NCBI RefSeq assembly: GCF_900156395.1
Contig: NZ_FTNL01000022.1
Location: 1-64,000 of the forward strand
Length of the DNA stretch: 64,000 nt
Origin: Fluoribacter gormanii
GTDB taxonomy: Bacteria; Pseudomonadota; Gammaproteobacteria; Legionellales; Legionellaceae
Direction: 5' to 3'
The translations under genes were made by a program, and so were the position numbers. The notes below the pieces were generated by a model. It was not told where the DNA came from, searched no databases, and saw only the letters and a list, made by a program, of their open reading frames with translations. Shown one piece after another: positions 27,006-35,970 of the stretch; the stretch's first letter is position 1, and each line of letters starts with the position of its first letter.

Positions 27006-27659
27006 TTAAAAACGAAAAATCAGATGTGCGGCTACTGAATAAAGAAACGGATAATACGTGTCTGCCGGGTTAAGTTGCGATTCTCCATAACCAGCAGTAA
27101 AATTACCGGCAATTTCACCCATGATGTGCTCAGTGAAATTATAATTTACGCCAACGCTAAAAGCCGGTCCGGGACGCCAATCATCAACAACAATATCTTT
27201 ACGATGTACGCCTGCCACTCCTGCGCCAGAAAAAATTTTCATTTGGGAATGAGGAATAGGGACCATAAGTTTTCCCATTAAAGTTAGAGTTTCCGTTTGC
27301 GATGATAAATTTTCCAAGCCATCATGCTCAAAACTGAATAAACTTATGGAATCAAAAAGAACATTTGCCTCAGGAAAGTGGGTGTAGTTTACTTCAATTG
27401 CAAAAAAACGAGTAAATTCATATCCCGCCATTATACCCCAAACACTTCCGCCTTCCTCAACACTGGTCGGTGTAGATAGCATCAAGGCAACATTTTGGTT
27501 TTCTTTGGTGGGAACCAAACCTTTCCACGTAGTTGAACCAAACCCGCCAATTGCACCTACGTAAAAAGGATGATGTGGTTTATTCTCTGTCTCTGCCAAA
27601 CAAGGAGTAGAAAGAAATAAAAATGATAATAAGAATAATTTCGATTTTTTATTATGCAC
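27006..27659 (-). CDS. Outer-membrane beta-barrel protein
   Basis: A 217-residue protein with a signal peptide (about 1-22, cleavage near LAETE). The rest alternates hydrophobic and polar residues in eight or so strands, with FYVGAIGGFG and GYEFTRFFAIEVNY segments typical of OmpA/OprF-like eight-stranded barrels. The last residue is Phe in LIFRF, as expected for recognition by the BAM machinery. It probably sits in the outer membrane as a small porin or adhesin; function unknown. The start is GTG at 27659 with only a weak Shine-Dalgarno, so the start is not certain. It follows the Cys-rich gene on the same strand. Confidence 0.75.
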   Translation of the reverse strand: MHNKKSKLFLLSFLFLSTPCLAETENKPHHPFYVGAIGGFGSTTWKGLVPTKENQNVALMLSTPTSVEEGGSVWGIMAGYEFTRFFAIEVNYTHFPEANVLFDSISLFSFEHDGLENLSSQTETLTLMGKLMVPIPHSQMKIFSGAGVAGVHRKDIVVDDWRPGPAFSVGVNYNFTEHIMGEIAGNFTAGYGESQLNPADTYYPFLYSVAAHLIFRF

Positions 27660-27700
27660 AATAATTACTCTATCAAGATTGCTTTGCTCATTAGCATTGT

Positions 27701-27718
27701 GTTGGGCCGAAGCCCAAC
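27701..27718 (-). terminator. UUCG-type hairpin after the Cys-rich gene
   Basis: On the minus strand GTTGGGC-TTCG-GCCCAAC forms a 7-base stem with an extra-stable UUCG tetraloop. It starts about 35 bases past the stop of the 27753-28103 gene. No T-run follows; such hairpins are often dispersed and act as 3'-end barriers. Confidence 0.5.
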
Positions 27719-27752
27719 CTTAATCCATTTTTTGACTTTAATTTGCTTTAAG

Positions 27753-28103
27753 TTACTGACATGGCTTTTTAGTAGCGCTACATATTCTGCCGCGAGAATC
27801 AACTCCTCCCTGACGATAACAATTCCAGTTATCAAGGCAATCTTGTTTTGTAGTATAAGGTTGAGCCGCACATGCTTTATCCAATGAGCCATAGACACTT
27901 ACCATACGCGCGTAAAGCATATTCATATCTTGGCACATACCAGAAGGCAAGCCTGAAGAAGTACAATAGCAGGTTGCAACTTTCTTAAATGAGGAACAAA
28001 AATTTACATCATTAGTCGGTACAGCATTACCGCAAGTACTACCGTATGAAAAAGCAGAGAAACTGAGTAAGCACATTAAACCAGCAAAAAATCCTCGTAT
28101 CAT
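27753..28103 (-). CDS. Small exported Cys-rich protein
   Basis: A 116-residue protein with a clear signal peptide (hydrophobic 5-19, cleavage near SYGST). The mature part of about 95 residues has ten cysteines (TCG, FCS, TCYC, MCQ, ACA, DCL, NCY, ICS, PCQ), enough for five disulfides, and no recognised domain. It is probably a periplasmic or secreted, disulfide-stabilised protein. Its function is not known. AGAGGATG precedes the ATG. It lies downstream of the NRPS gene on the same strand, with a 137-base gap, so co-transcription is possible but not shown. Confidence 0.65.
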   Translation of the reverse strand: MIRGFFAGLMCLLSFSAFSYGSTCGNAVPTNDVNFCSSFKKVATCYCTSSGLPSGMCQDMNMLYARMVSVYGSLDKACAAQPYTTKQDCLDNWNCYRQGGVDSRGRICSATKKPCQ

Positions 28104-28240
28104 TTTAACATCCTCTAGTTAACTCGAAAATTTATCCAAGTTACTCTATCAGAAAATTAATCGGGCTGCAAAAGGCATCGGTATTAATATGTGATTTTAA
28201 TATTGTGAAGAACAATAAAGTATTCTTAATTTAGCACTTA

Positions 28241-31200
28241 TCAAAGCGGTTGTTCCTCATGTTCATATTTTATAGCGGCTTCGGGCGAACTCTTTACAAA
28301 TGCTACGGAGTTCATAATCTGAATTGCTTCCAAAGCAATTCGCTTGCGAAACTCGGGTTTTAAATTTGCTGAAATAACCAAGTAGTGAGCATTTTGATTG
28401 TCATTCCGAACAAAGCTGGCTTCAAAAATATAATCTATTGCCAGTAAATCATCATTATTGTTTTTAATCTGTTTCGTATTCAAACCAAATAAATCAAAAT
28501 TTTTATTAGGCCGGTCTATAAAATTACTTCTGATGTTTAGGTTAATGACAAATTTGGTATTACGTTTAAATGAAATCAAGCGACTGCCACATCGTTTTAA
28601 GATCTTGCGATAAATGGAAGGTATTTTGAGGAGTTTTATATAAAGTGGGGTAATTAAATGGTTAAACAGATTTTCAAACATATTGGGTTTAAAAGAACTT
28701 ATGGAACAAAGTTTTATTAAATTGGAGCAGTGCTGATAACTACTGGTGTCAATAATCGCATTGCGTATTTGTTTGGATAAGCCAGTCAAAGTTGCTTTGT
28801 CATCAAGAATAATTTTAGCGGGCTCGACTCTTAGAAAACAACCAATTGTATTATCATAAATGGGGTTGTCGCGTGTTGATTGAATGATATTTATATAAGT
28901 ATAAGGTATTTCGTTTTTATAGCTACCACAGCAATTCCGTAAAGCTAATGCAATGACTGCACATAGTGCGTTATTAATACTGATGTGGTTTAGCTCACAA
29001 AAAAGCTTGAGGCGATCTAATGAGTCTTCTGGTATCACTGAGTATGTTGAATAAGGAACATGTTCAGCTTGCATATCACGGACTATGTATTCTTCGGGAA
29101 AAGTAAATAAATGAGTATCGCTGAGATACTTTTCCCAAAATTGAATGTCTTCATCCATATGCATTTTCATTGCGTTTCGTTCACTAAAAATATGCTCTTT
29201 AAAGTGTGAGTCCGGTTCAATTTGATCAAGCGTCAAGCGCGAATATTGATCATAAAATTGAGATAATTCAGAGAATAAAATATCAGTACAGTGATCATCG
29301 GAAACTAGATGCGGTATACAAATTTGTAGTTCCGACTCGTTCTCATGCAAGTAAAATAATTTGCCAATAATTAAAGGAGTATTTTTCGGCCATGGATAAA
29401 AATCAATTAATTGAGTCATTGAGTCTTGCAATTCATTTTCGCACTTTTGTGAAGAAAGCATTGTAAGATCGGTAGTTTCCAGTTTGAACGACCAGTTTTT
29501 CTGTGTTTTTTGAGCGGGTTTTAATTTGAATATTTGATAAGTTAATGCTTCATGCTTTTTTAAAATCGCTTGAAAAGCAAAATCTAAAGCCTTTTCATTT
29601 AAACGACCGCTGAAACGTTTTCTGGCGACAATATTTAATTTTTGGGCTCTGGGTTCAAATGTGTTGGATATCCAGAGTAAAAATTGGAAATCACTAAGAG
29701 GAAGATTAACTACTTTATGATAATTAGGAACTCTTATTGTGCGTTTTTTCTTGTTTTTCTTTGTATTCTTAATGATGAGGACTAATGTTGCAATGTTTGT
29801 GGCTTTATAAAAATCATGCAGGCTAATGTTTCTATTTAATTCATCATTTATTTTTGAAATGATCCGCGCTGCTGACAAAGAGTGCCCCCCTAAATCAAAA
29901 AAATCATCATGCACGCCGATGATCTGAACTCCTAATTCATCTGACCAAATTTGCGCAAGTTTTTTTTCCAAAGCAGTAACAGGCTCAACATAGTTATGGC
30001 TAGCAGTTAGTAAAGGAACAGGTAGTGCTGACTTGTCCAACTTACCATTCATGGTCAGAGGAAACGCATCCACTTTTACAAAAACTGTAGGGACCATATA
30101 TTCCGGTAAATATTTGTGTAAATACTCACGTATTTGATTCGTATTTAAAGTGCCATTATGGTCTCTTAAAATGTAATAGGCTACTAGCCGTTGTTCTCCA
30201 AATGCGTCTTTTTGAGCAAGTAACGCAACCTCTTTAATACAGGGATGGTTCATCATGTATTTTTCTATTTCGCTAGGCTCAATACGATATCCACGTATTT
30301 TGACTTGCTCGTCAATTCTTCCCAGATATTCAATTGTTCCATCAGGACGCTTTTTGCATAAATCACCTGATTTATATAAACGAGTTTTATTCTCAGTAAT
30401 AAACCGTTCTTGTGTTAATTGAGGTTGATTTAAGTAACCGCGAGCCAGACATGTTCCACCAATAAATAGCTCACCTACTTCTCCATCAGGAACAGGTTGA
30501 TTATTGGCATCGAGAATAACGCAACTCATATTAGTACCTGCTATGCCAATAGGAACATTAATATCCAGATGGTTGCAGTTTAAATGAGTTACTTTATAAG
30601 TTGAGACGGCAACCGTTGCTTCAGTTGGCCCATATTCGTTAAATAGAACATGTTTAGGATACGATGCAAGCCAGGATTGGCATTCAGCAGCGGATAAATT
30701 TTCCCCTCCGAGAATAATGGAATGCAGCTGTGACAATGTAATGAAATTATTTTTTACTTCGTGCAAAAGGACTTTAAAGTAACTTGGAGTTAATTTTATG
30801 ATGTTGACGCGTGATTTTGCCAGATATTGCAAATACGAGCGAACTTCCTTCTTGGTAGTTTCTTCGCAAAGAACAACAGTTAACCCGAGCATTAAGGGTA
30901 CTATGGTAGTCGTCACTGACATATCAAAAATAGGATTTGCAGAAAAATCGATACGCTGTTGCGGTTTGCATTGTGTATAGTTGGCAAACCAGTGACAGTA
31001 ATTGATGACTGAACGGTGTTCAATAAGCACACCTTTCGGAGTTCCAGTAGAGCCCGATGTATAGATTATATATGCTAAATGCTCTGCAGTATTTGTTGGA
31101 GATGGATTGTCAATTACCTGTCTGCTGATATCCTTATCATTTATGTCCAGTACTATTACTGTTCCCTGGTACGGTTTAAACTTATCTTTGAACGTCGATT

Positions 31201-31525
31201 TAGTAATTAAAATCGATGCTTGGCTATCATGAAGTAAAAACAATAAACGCTCTTCGGGTTGGGATGCATCTATAGGCAAATAAGCAGCGCCTGCTTTTAA
31301 AATGGCTATCATTGTAATGAGAAAATCAAAGGAACGCTCCAAACAGAGCGCAACAGGGGTATCCGGCTTTAAACCTGAGCTTTGTAAGTAATGGGCGAGT
31401 TGATTGGCTCTTTGATTAAGCTCACTGTAAGTCAGTTTTTCATTCCCTTTTAGAGCGGCAACATGATTAGGGTAATGATGCGCATGCTCTTCGAATAAGG
31501 CTTGTATTATTTTTTTATTCGCCAT
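28241..31525 (-). CDS. Single-module NRPS: adenylation - carrier - condensation
   Basis: A 1094-residue nonribosomal peptide synthetase. The adenylation domain (1-500) has YTSGSTGTPKG (A3), FD201MSV (A4, the amino-group Asp), NEYGPTE (A5), YKSGDL (A7), GRIDEQVKIRGYRIE (A8) and NGKLD with the catalytic K495 (A10). The carrier domain follows with DFFDLGGHSL, S549 being the phosphopantetheine site. The C-terminal part (605-1060) resembles a condensation domain; its HHxxxDG motif reads P-H739-L-V-S-D743-D. There is no thioesterase, epimerase or reductase. It would activate one amino acid and join it to a partner supplied in trans; the product is unknown. AGGA precedes the ATG. It lies downstream of an MMPL exporter gene. 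Confidence 0.9.
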   Translation of the reverse strand: MANKKIIQALFEEHAHHYPNHVAALKGNEKLTYSELNQRANQLAHYLQSSGLKPDTPVALCLERSFDFLITMIAILKAGAAYLPIDASQPEERLLFLLHDSQASILITKSTFKDKFKPYQGTVIVLDINDKDISRQVIDNPSPTNTAEHLAYIIYTSGSTGTPKGVLIEHRSVINYCHWFANYTQCKPQQRIDFSANPIFDMSVTTTIVPLMLGLTVVLCEETTKKEVRSYLQYLAKSRVNIIKLTPSYFKVLLHEVKNNFITLSQLHSIILGGENLSAAECQSWLASYPKHVLFNEYGPTEATVAVSTYKVTHLNCNHLDINVPIGIAGTNMSCVILDANNQPVPDGEVGELFIGGTCLARGYLNQPQLTQERFITENKTRLYKSGDLCKKRPDGTIEYLGRIDEQVKIRGYRIEPSEIEKYMMNHPCIKEVALLAQKDAFGEQRLVAYYILRDHNGTLNTNQIREYLHKYLPEYMVPTVFVKVDAFPLTMNGKLDKSALPVPLLTASHNYVEPVTALEKKLAQIWSDELGVQIIGVHDDFFDLGGHSLSAARIISKINDELNRNISLHDFYKATNIATLVLIIKNTKKNKKKRTIRVPNYHKVVNLPLSDFQFLLWISNTFEPRAQKLNIVARKRFSGRLNEKALDFAFQAILKKHEALTYQIFKLKPAQKTQKNWSFKLETTDLTMLSSQKCENELQDSMTQLIDFYPWPKNTPLIIGKLFYLHENESELQICIPHLVSDDHCTDILFSELSQFYDQYSRLTLDQIEPDSHFKEHIFSERNAMKMHMDEDIQFWEKYLSDTHLFTFPEEYIVRDMQAEHVPYSTYSVIPEDSLDRLKLFCELNHISINNALCAVIALALRNCCGSYKNEIPYTYINIIQSTRDNPIYDNTIGCFLRVEPAKIILDDKATLTGLSKQIRNAIIDTSSYQHCSNLIKLCSISSFKPNMFENLFNHLITPLYIKLLKIPSIYRKILKRCGSRLISFKRNTKFVINLNIRSNFIDRPNKNFDLFGLNTKQIKNNNDDLLAIDYIFEASFVRNDNQNAHYLVISANLKPEFRKRIALEAIQIMNSVAFVKSSPEAAIKYEHEEQPL

Positions 31526-31573
31526 TTTTTATCCTAAATTCGGCAGTTAAGGAGTAGCGTAAAACTAAAAACT

Positions 31574-31695
31574 TATGCTGAATTTAAAAGTCTTGTAGTT
31601 ATTTTTTATGAACTATTCATGGCTTCAATATTCTTGAATTCGTTCGTCTACTATAAAAAATAACTAAAAAACCTTTAAATTCAGTATAGTAGACG
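31574..31695. repeat. Nested inverted repeat between MMPL and NRPS genes
   Basis: A 36-base arm at 31574-31609 matches the reverse complement of 31653-31688 with four mismatches (32/36), spaced by 43 bases. A second, perfect 11-base pair, CGTCTACTATA (31645-31655) with TATAGTAGACG (31685-31695), uses the same right arm, so the two hairpins exclude each other. Such a layout suits a miniature mobile element remnant or an RNA switch or attenuator between exporter and synthetase. Confidence 0.6.
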
Positions 31696-31725
31696 GTTTG
31701 AGTATATTCAAATTTGCATTTGGGG

Positions 31726-33948
31726 CTATAGCTTCGGTAGAAGTCGATCCAGCCATTTGGGTAGATACCAGACCCAATTTTTAAAGATTGCCATGGTTGC
31801 TGGTACTAAAAAGCTTCGGATCAAAAAGGCATCAACGAAGATAGCGACTGCAATGCCTAGTCCAAATGCTTTGACCATTAAGACATCAGCGATCAAAAAG
31901 GAACAGCTAATCACAATAACAATAAGAGCAGCACTGGTAATGATGCGACTGCTTTTTTCAATGCCAAAAATAATGCTGCTGTTGTTATCATGAGTTAATT
32001 GATGCGCTTCTTTGATTCGAGAAAGCAAAAATACTTCATAGTCCATCGAAAAACCAAACAGGGCACAAAATATAATTACCAATAAGCTGATGTCGAGCAT
32101 TTCTTGCGGTTGAAAGTTAAGGATGCTGGAGAAGTATCCCTGTTGAAATACAAAAACAAGGGCACCATATGCGGCACATAGACTTATTAAGGTCATTATA
32201 ATTGCCTTCAGAGGCAAGAACAGTGATCTTAATAATAGAAGCAATATCAGATAGGAGAATACAATAATCCATATGATGGCATAAGGTAGATAACGATAAA
32301 TACTGTGTAGCACATCAACGTTACTCACCGTTACACCAGTAAGTTGAACTTTTAATCCTGAGCCTAATTTTATATTTTGTAATTCACTCACCAGTTTCTT
32401 CGTTTCCTCTGAGTTCACGGGATACTTGCTAATGACATTAAGGATCGCCATATGTTTGGTTGTTGTCGTATCCAATAATTGCTTAACCTGGGGATCAAGC
32501 AGTTTTTTATTCAAATGATAAAGTGTGTAATATTGATTCTTTTTTAGCTCGGAATTGCTACTGATAATACCATTAACCTCTTTGACACTTGGATTCTCTT
32601 TCAATTTATGGACCAATTTATATATTTTCGACAGGTTATGACGTGATAAAATTGATGAAGAGGGCGCTTCAATCACCAGGATTACAGGGCTTAATTGTTC
32701 AATCTCAAATTTCTTTGCATAGGTGTCATAAAAGGCACGGTTCGCTGATTTCTCCGGGAAAATACGATAGTCTGATATACCAAATTTCGCCTCTAAAAAT
32801 GGATATCCAAGCACTAATAGAAAAATGAGAATGGGAAAGAAAAAAAGATAGGGATGATGAACAACTCGCTCAGCGAGCCAACGCCACGAACTAGAACGAT
32901 TTTTGTTTTTAAATATTATGTGGACTGATAAAAAATTAATTTTTGATTTCAATACGGCAAGAATCGCAGGTAAGAATATAGTAGAGATTAATACCGCAAA
33001 AAATACAGCAGCCAAACCACCAACTGCAACTGAAAAAAGAATGTTGACCGGGAATAAAAATAAAGCACTGAGGCTTACAAAAACGGCTAAACCACTAAAA
33101 AAAATGGCTTTTCCCGCGGTTTCCTGTGTGGTTGCTATCGCTTCTTCAATATTTAATCCGTTCTTTAATTCATCTCTAAATCGATTAATAAAAAACAATG
33201 AATAGTCAAGACAGAGACACAGGCCGAGCAATAAAGCGATGTTAATGGTGAAAATAGAAAGGGTGAACAGATGCCCAAAGAAATAAAGTGTTGTTAGGAT
33301 GATTATGGCACATCCGCCACCCAGAATAATTGGAAGGGTGGCCGCGACTACTGATCCAAATACAAGAATCAAGGTGATAATCGCTACGGGTGTGGCGACA
33401 ATATCCGCTTTATAAAGGTCGGTTTGGGTTTGTTGGTTCACATTTTCTACGAAAAGCGGTTCACCTCCAATCCACATCGTCATCTGGCTCGGTGTCTTTA
33501 TGGATTGTTTAAACTGATTTAATAAGTCATTGCTAAGTGGTTTATTACTTTTGATGATCACTGCAACATAAGCTGTATGTTTATCTTTGGAAATTTGATG
33601 CGTATCATCAGGGTAAATGATTGTGTGTTTAATCGGAAAATCTTTTAAATCAGACAAAGATTTCTTAATTTTTTCTTTAAATTTATCCTTTGTAGCCAAG
33701 AGCTGTTTGCTGTGATACATGATAAGAAATTTATTTTTATCATTATATCCCAATTGTTGATTCACATACTCTTCGGCACGAGCACTGGCAGAACTCTCAT
33801 CAATAAATCCAGTTGTTTTAAATGGAGAAATTATGTGTGGCAAAAAGGGCATGCAGAGTGAAATGGCAAGCAACCATAAAACTATAATTGGCCATCGAAG
33901 TTTATTTATAAATCTTCCCAATCGGTACGACAGTGCTTTTTTTTTCAT
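31726..33948 (-). CDS. MMPL/RND-family exporter
   Basis: A 740-residue inner-membrane protein of the MMPL branch of the RND superfamily. It has about 12 membrane helices in two halves, each with a large periplasmic loop (about 55-190 and 400-550). The paired proton-relay motifs are present: LCLDYSLFFINRF in the first half and FSMDYEVFLLSR in the second. MMPL proteins export lipids, glycolipids or lipopeptides. No signal peptide beyond the first helix is present. It is followed on the same strand, after 200 bases, by the NRPS gene, which suggests it exports that product. The Shine-Dalgarno is weak. epmC is divergent. Confidence 0.85.
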   Translation of the reverse strand: MKKKALSYRLGRFINKLRWPIIVLWLLAISLCMPFLPHIISPFKTTGFIDESSASARAEEYVNQQLGYNDKNKFLIMYHSKQLLATKDKFKEKIKKSLSDLKDFPIKHTIIYPDDTHQISKDKHTAYVAVIIKSNKPLSNDLLNQFKQSIKTPSQMTMWIGGEPLFVENVNQQTQTDLYKADIVATPVAIITLILVFGSVVAATLPIILGGGCAIIILTTLYFFGHLFTLSIFTINIALLLGLCLCLDYSLFFINRFRDELKNGLNIEEAIATTQETAGKAIFFSGLAVFVSLSALFLFPVNILFSVAVGGLAAVFFAVLISTIFLPAILAVLKSKINFLSVHIIFKNKNRSSSWRWLAERVVHHPYLFFFPILIFLLVLGYPFLEAKFGISDYRIFPEKSANRAFYDTYAKKFEIEQLSPVILVIEAPSSSILSRHNLSKIYKLVHKLKENPSVKEVNGIISSNSELKKNQYYTLYHLNKKLLDPQVKQLLDTTTTKHMAILNVISKYPVNSEETKKLVSELQNIKLGSGLKVQLTGVTVSNVDVLHSIYRYLPYAIIWIIVFSYLILLLLLRSLFLPLKAIIMTLISLCAAYGALVFVFQQGYFSSILNFQPQEMLDISLLVIIFCALFGFSMDYEVFLLSRIKEAHQLTHDNNSSIIFGIEKSSRIITSAALIVIVISCSFLIADVLMVKAFGLGIAVAIFVDAFLIRSFLVPATMAIFKNWVWYLPKWLDRLLPKL

Positions 33949-34038
33949 ATTATCGTCGAAACTCCAAATTTCGTAAACTCATAAAAAATAATGACTCTTT
34001 AATTATATTAGTATAAATTAGACATTATGTGTAAATAA

Positions 34039-34590
34039 ATGAGTGAAAAGCTATTTGTGCATCAATATCAAGATTTAATAACTCTTTTTAACCATTGCTT
34101 CGGCAAAGAATTTAATACCAGGCTCATTAAAGGTGATGATGAGCCAATCTATTTACCTGCTAATGAAGAGCGTTCGTATCACGCGATATATTTTGCTCAT
34201 GGTTTTTTTAGCAGTGCCTTACATGAGTGTGCTCATTGGCTCATTGCAGGGGAAGAGCGCAGAAAGCAAGTAGATTTTGGGTATTGGTATATGCCTGATG
34301 GGCGTACTGCAGAACAACAAGCTTTATTTCAACATGTTGAAGTAAAGCCGCAAGCGTTGGAATGGATTCTTTCCAAAGCTGCCAGACATAAATTTCATAT
34401 TAGTATTGATAATTTAAATGGCGCGGAGGCAGACACTGTTGCTTTTAAGAAGGCGGTTTATGAACAAGTAGTCCGTTATTGTCAGCATGGATTATCTCCA
34501 CGTGCACAAAAATTTCGTGAGGCTCTAAGTTCTTTTTATGGTCAATCAACTGTTTTAAGGGCTGAAGATTTTTCTTTAGAAGAGTTGTGA
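34039..34590 (+). CDS. epmC: Elongation factor P hydroxylase EpmC
   Basis: A 183-residue protein matching EpmC (YfcM). The metal-binding motif H62-E-C-A-H66-W follows a hydrophobic FFSSALHE segment, and GEERRKQVDFGYWYMPDGR is a strongly conserved family block. EpmC hydroxylates the beta-lysylated lysine of EF-P, the last step of the EpmA/EpmB/EpmC pathway, which helps ribosomes pass poly-proline. Length matches the family (about 180). EpmA, EpmB and EF-P are not in this window. No clear Shine-Dalgarno precedes the ATG. A strong hairpin separates it from the convergent apyrase gene. Confidence 0.93.
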   Translation: MSEKLFVHQYQDLITLFNHCFGKEFNTRLIKGDDEPIYLPANEERSYHAIYFAHGFFSSALHECAHWLIAGEERRKQVDFGYWYMPDGRTAEQQALFQHVEVKPQALEWILSKAARHKFHISIDNLNGAEADTVAFKKAVYEQVVRYCQHGLSPRAQKFREALSSFYGQSTVLRAEDFSLEEL

Positions 34591-34606
34591 GTTCCAAATA
34601 GAAACC

Positions 34607-34637
34607 ATATAGCCAGGGTGCTGCCCCCTGGCTATAT
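34607..34637. terminator. Bidirectional hairpin between epmC and apyrase
   Basis: ATATAGCCAGGG and CCCTGGCTATAT are perfect 12-base arms around TGCTGCC. It lies between two convergent genes (17 bases after epmC, 10 bases after the apyrase stop). No long T-run is present on either side, but the position fits a shared terminator. Confidence 0.6.
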
Positions 34638-34646
34638 ATCGATACA

Positions 34647-35777
34647 TCAATGATGCAATACCACACCTAAAGTCCAATCCAGATTTTGTGCTGAAGGAAC
34701 ATAATTTACCTGTTGATTGGCTGTTAAACCATAACCTTCAACCATCAATGCATAATAAAAAGCAGGTAAGAGACAATATGACTCAATGTATTCATTGTTG
34801 GGGAATTGATTACTAAGAGTATCCCATTGTTGATGGCAAATCAGATTATTTGCTTGTTGCAACAAATCTTGAATAGTCAATTGATTGTTTTTAAATTGGA
34901 ATGGTTTGCTTTCTGCAAGATTTGGAAAACCTCCGATGGCATACCATGAATTAATATGACTCGCAGAAAGAATAGGTTGTACTTCTTTTTTGACCTTATG
35001 CATTTTAATTAAGGGGGATACTTCTTGCTCACAAATTAAGGCATCACCTTGTCCAGAACGTCCGTCAGAAAGTGGGTACCCATCTGAAAAGCAGGAGGCT
35101 GTATCTAGAAGTTGATGTGCCATCTCGTTTTGTCCAAGTCCCAGGAAACTGTGGACGGATAAATTAATATGTTGACCGTAAAGGTCCAATTCAACTTGTG
35201 TCCCTTTCTGTTCAGTATTTTTTTGTATTGGGAAAACAATTTGTACTGAAGCCCCACCAATATCCATGACTCCTACGGCGTTACTAGAATACGACTTGAG
35301 TGCATCTATATGATAATTTACCGCAAGCCAGTCGTATAATGCTTCATCATGCCCTGTAATGGTTTTGGCTTCTATAAGTTGCCATGCAGATTGCTGATTA
35401 AACCATTTTTGTACTTCCTGATAATAAATTTTTTGTTTGGTTTGGGGTACAAGACGCATGCCTGCTGTTGCATAAAAATAAACAGGGATCTGTTGTGCTG
35501 GAGCCCCAGAGAACAGGGTAGTCAGATATGCATCTATAGTATTTTGATTTGCTTCAATCGTTGCAAATCCTGGTTTGATCTTTTTGGACCATATTTCAGC
35601 AATATGAGATGGAGTGTTGGTTTCATCAAGATCATAAGCAAAAATATGAAGCCTTGAACCGGTACTTCCTGCATCGACAACGGCAATGCATTGATGTTCA
35701 GAACATGCGGAAGAATCAGCATAAACATCATTAACTACTACAAAAAGGCAGGAGATAAGGAGCAAAAAACGCAACAT
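34647..35777 (-). CDS. Secreted apyrase (ecto-NTPDase, GDA1/CD39 family)
   Basis: A 376-residue enzyme with a signal peptide (1-20). All five apyrase conserved regions are visible: D35AGSTGSR42, YATAGMRL, GHDEALYDWLAVNY, GVMDIGGASVQIVF and YAIGGFPN. It would hydrolyse nucleoside tri- and diphosphates outside the cytosol. L. pneumophila makes two such enzymes; the one encoded by lpg1905 supports growth in host cells, and this gene is the likely counterpart (its region also carries letS and gltX). Cysteines in the mature part (C24, C30 and later pairs) fit disulfides. The family is mainly eukaryotic, so it is a probable ancient transfer. Confidence 0.93.
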   Translation of the reverse strand: MLRFLLLISCLFVVVNDVYADSSACSEHQCIAVVDAGSTGSRLHIFAYDLDETNTPSHIAEIWSKKIKPGFATIEANQNTIDAYLTTLFSGAPAQQIPVYFYATAGMRLVPQTKQKIYYQEVQKWFNQQSAWQLIEAKTITGHDEALYDWLAVNYHIDALKSYSSNAVGVMDIGGASVQIVFPIQKNTEQKGTQVELDLYGQHINLSVHSFLGLGQNEMAHQLLDTASCFSDGYPLSDGRSGQGDALICEQEVSPLIKMHKVKKEVQPILSASHINSWYAIGGFPNLAESKPFQFKNNQLTIQDLLQQANNLICHQQWDTLSNQFPNNEYIESYCLLPAFYYALMVEGYGLTANQQVNYVPSAQNLDWTLGVVLHH

Positions 35778-35970
35778 AGTTAAAATTCCAATAAAAAAGT
35801 AAACAAATGATACATTATGTATTTTTTATTTTCAATATGGTATTATGTGGAAAAAATGATACACTATTTTTTTATATTTTTATGCAGGTTGAAAGTACCT
35901 TCATTTTTTCTGGTTGGATTAAGAGTCTAACCTGCTTTTATTTAGATCAGTTTTTTCAGGCAGTATCATA

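Noticed and set aside
27665-27898. 77-codon ORFs on both strands near 27.7-27.9 kb
   Set aside because: They overlap the Cys-rich gene and its hairpin; the Cys-rich frame has a signal peptide and ribosome site, the others do not.
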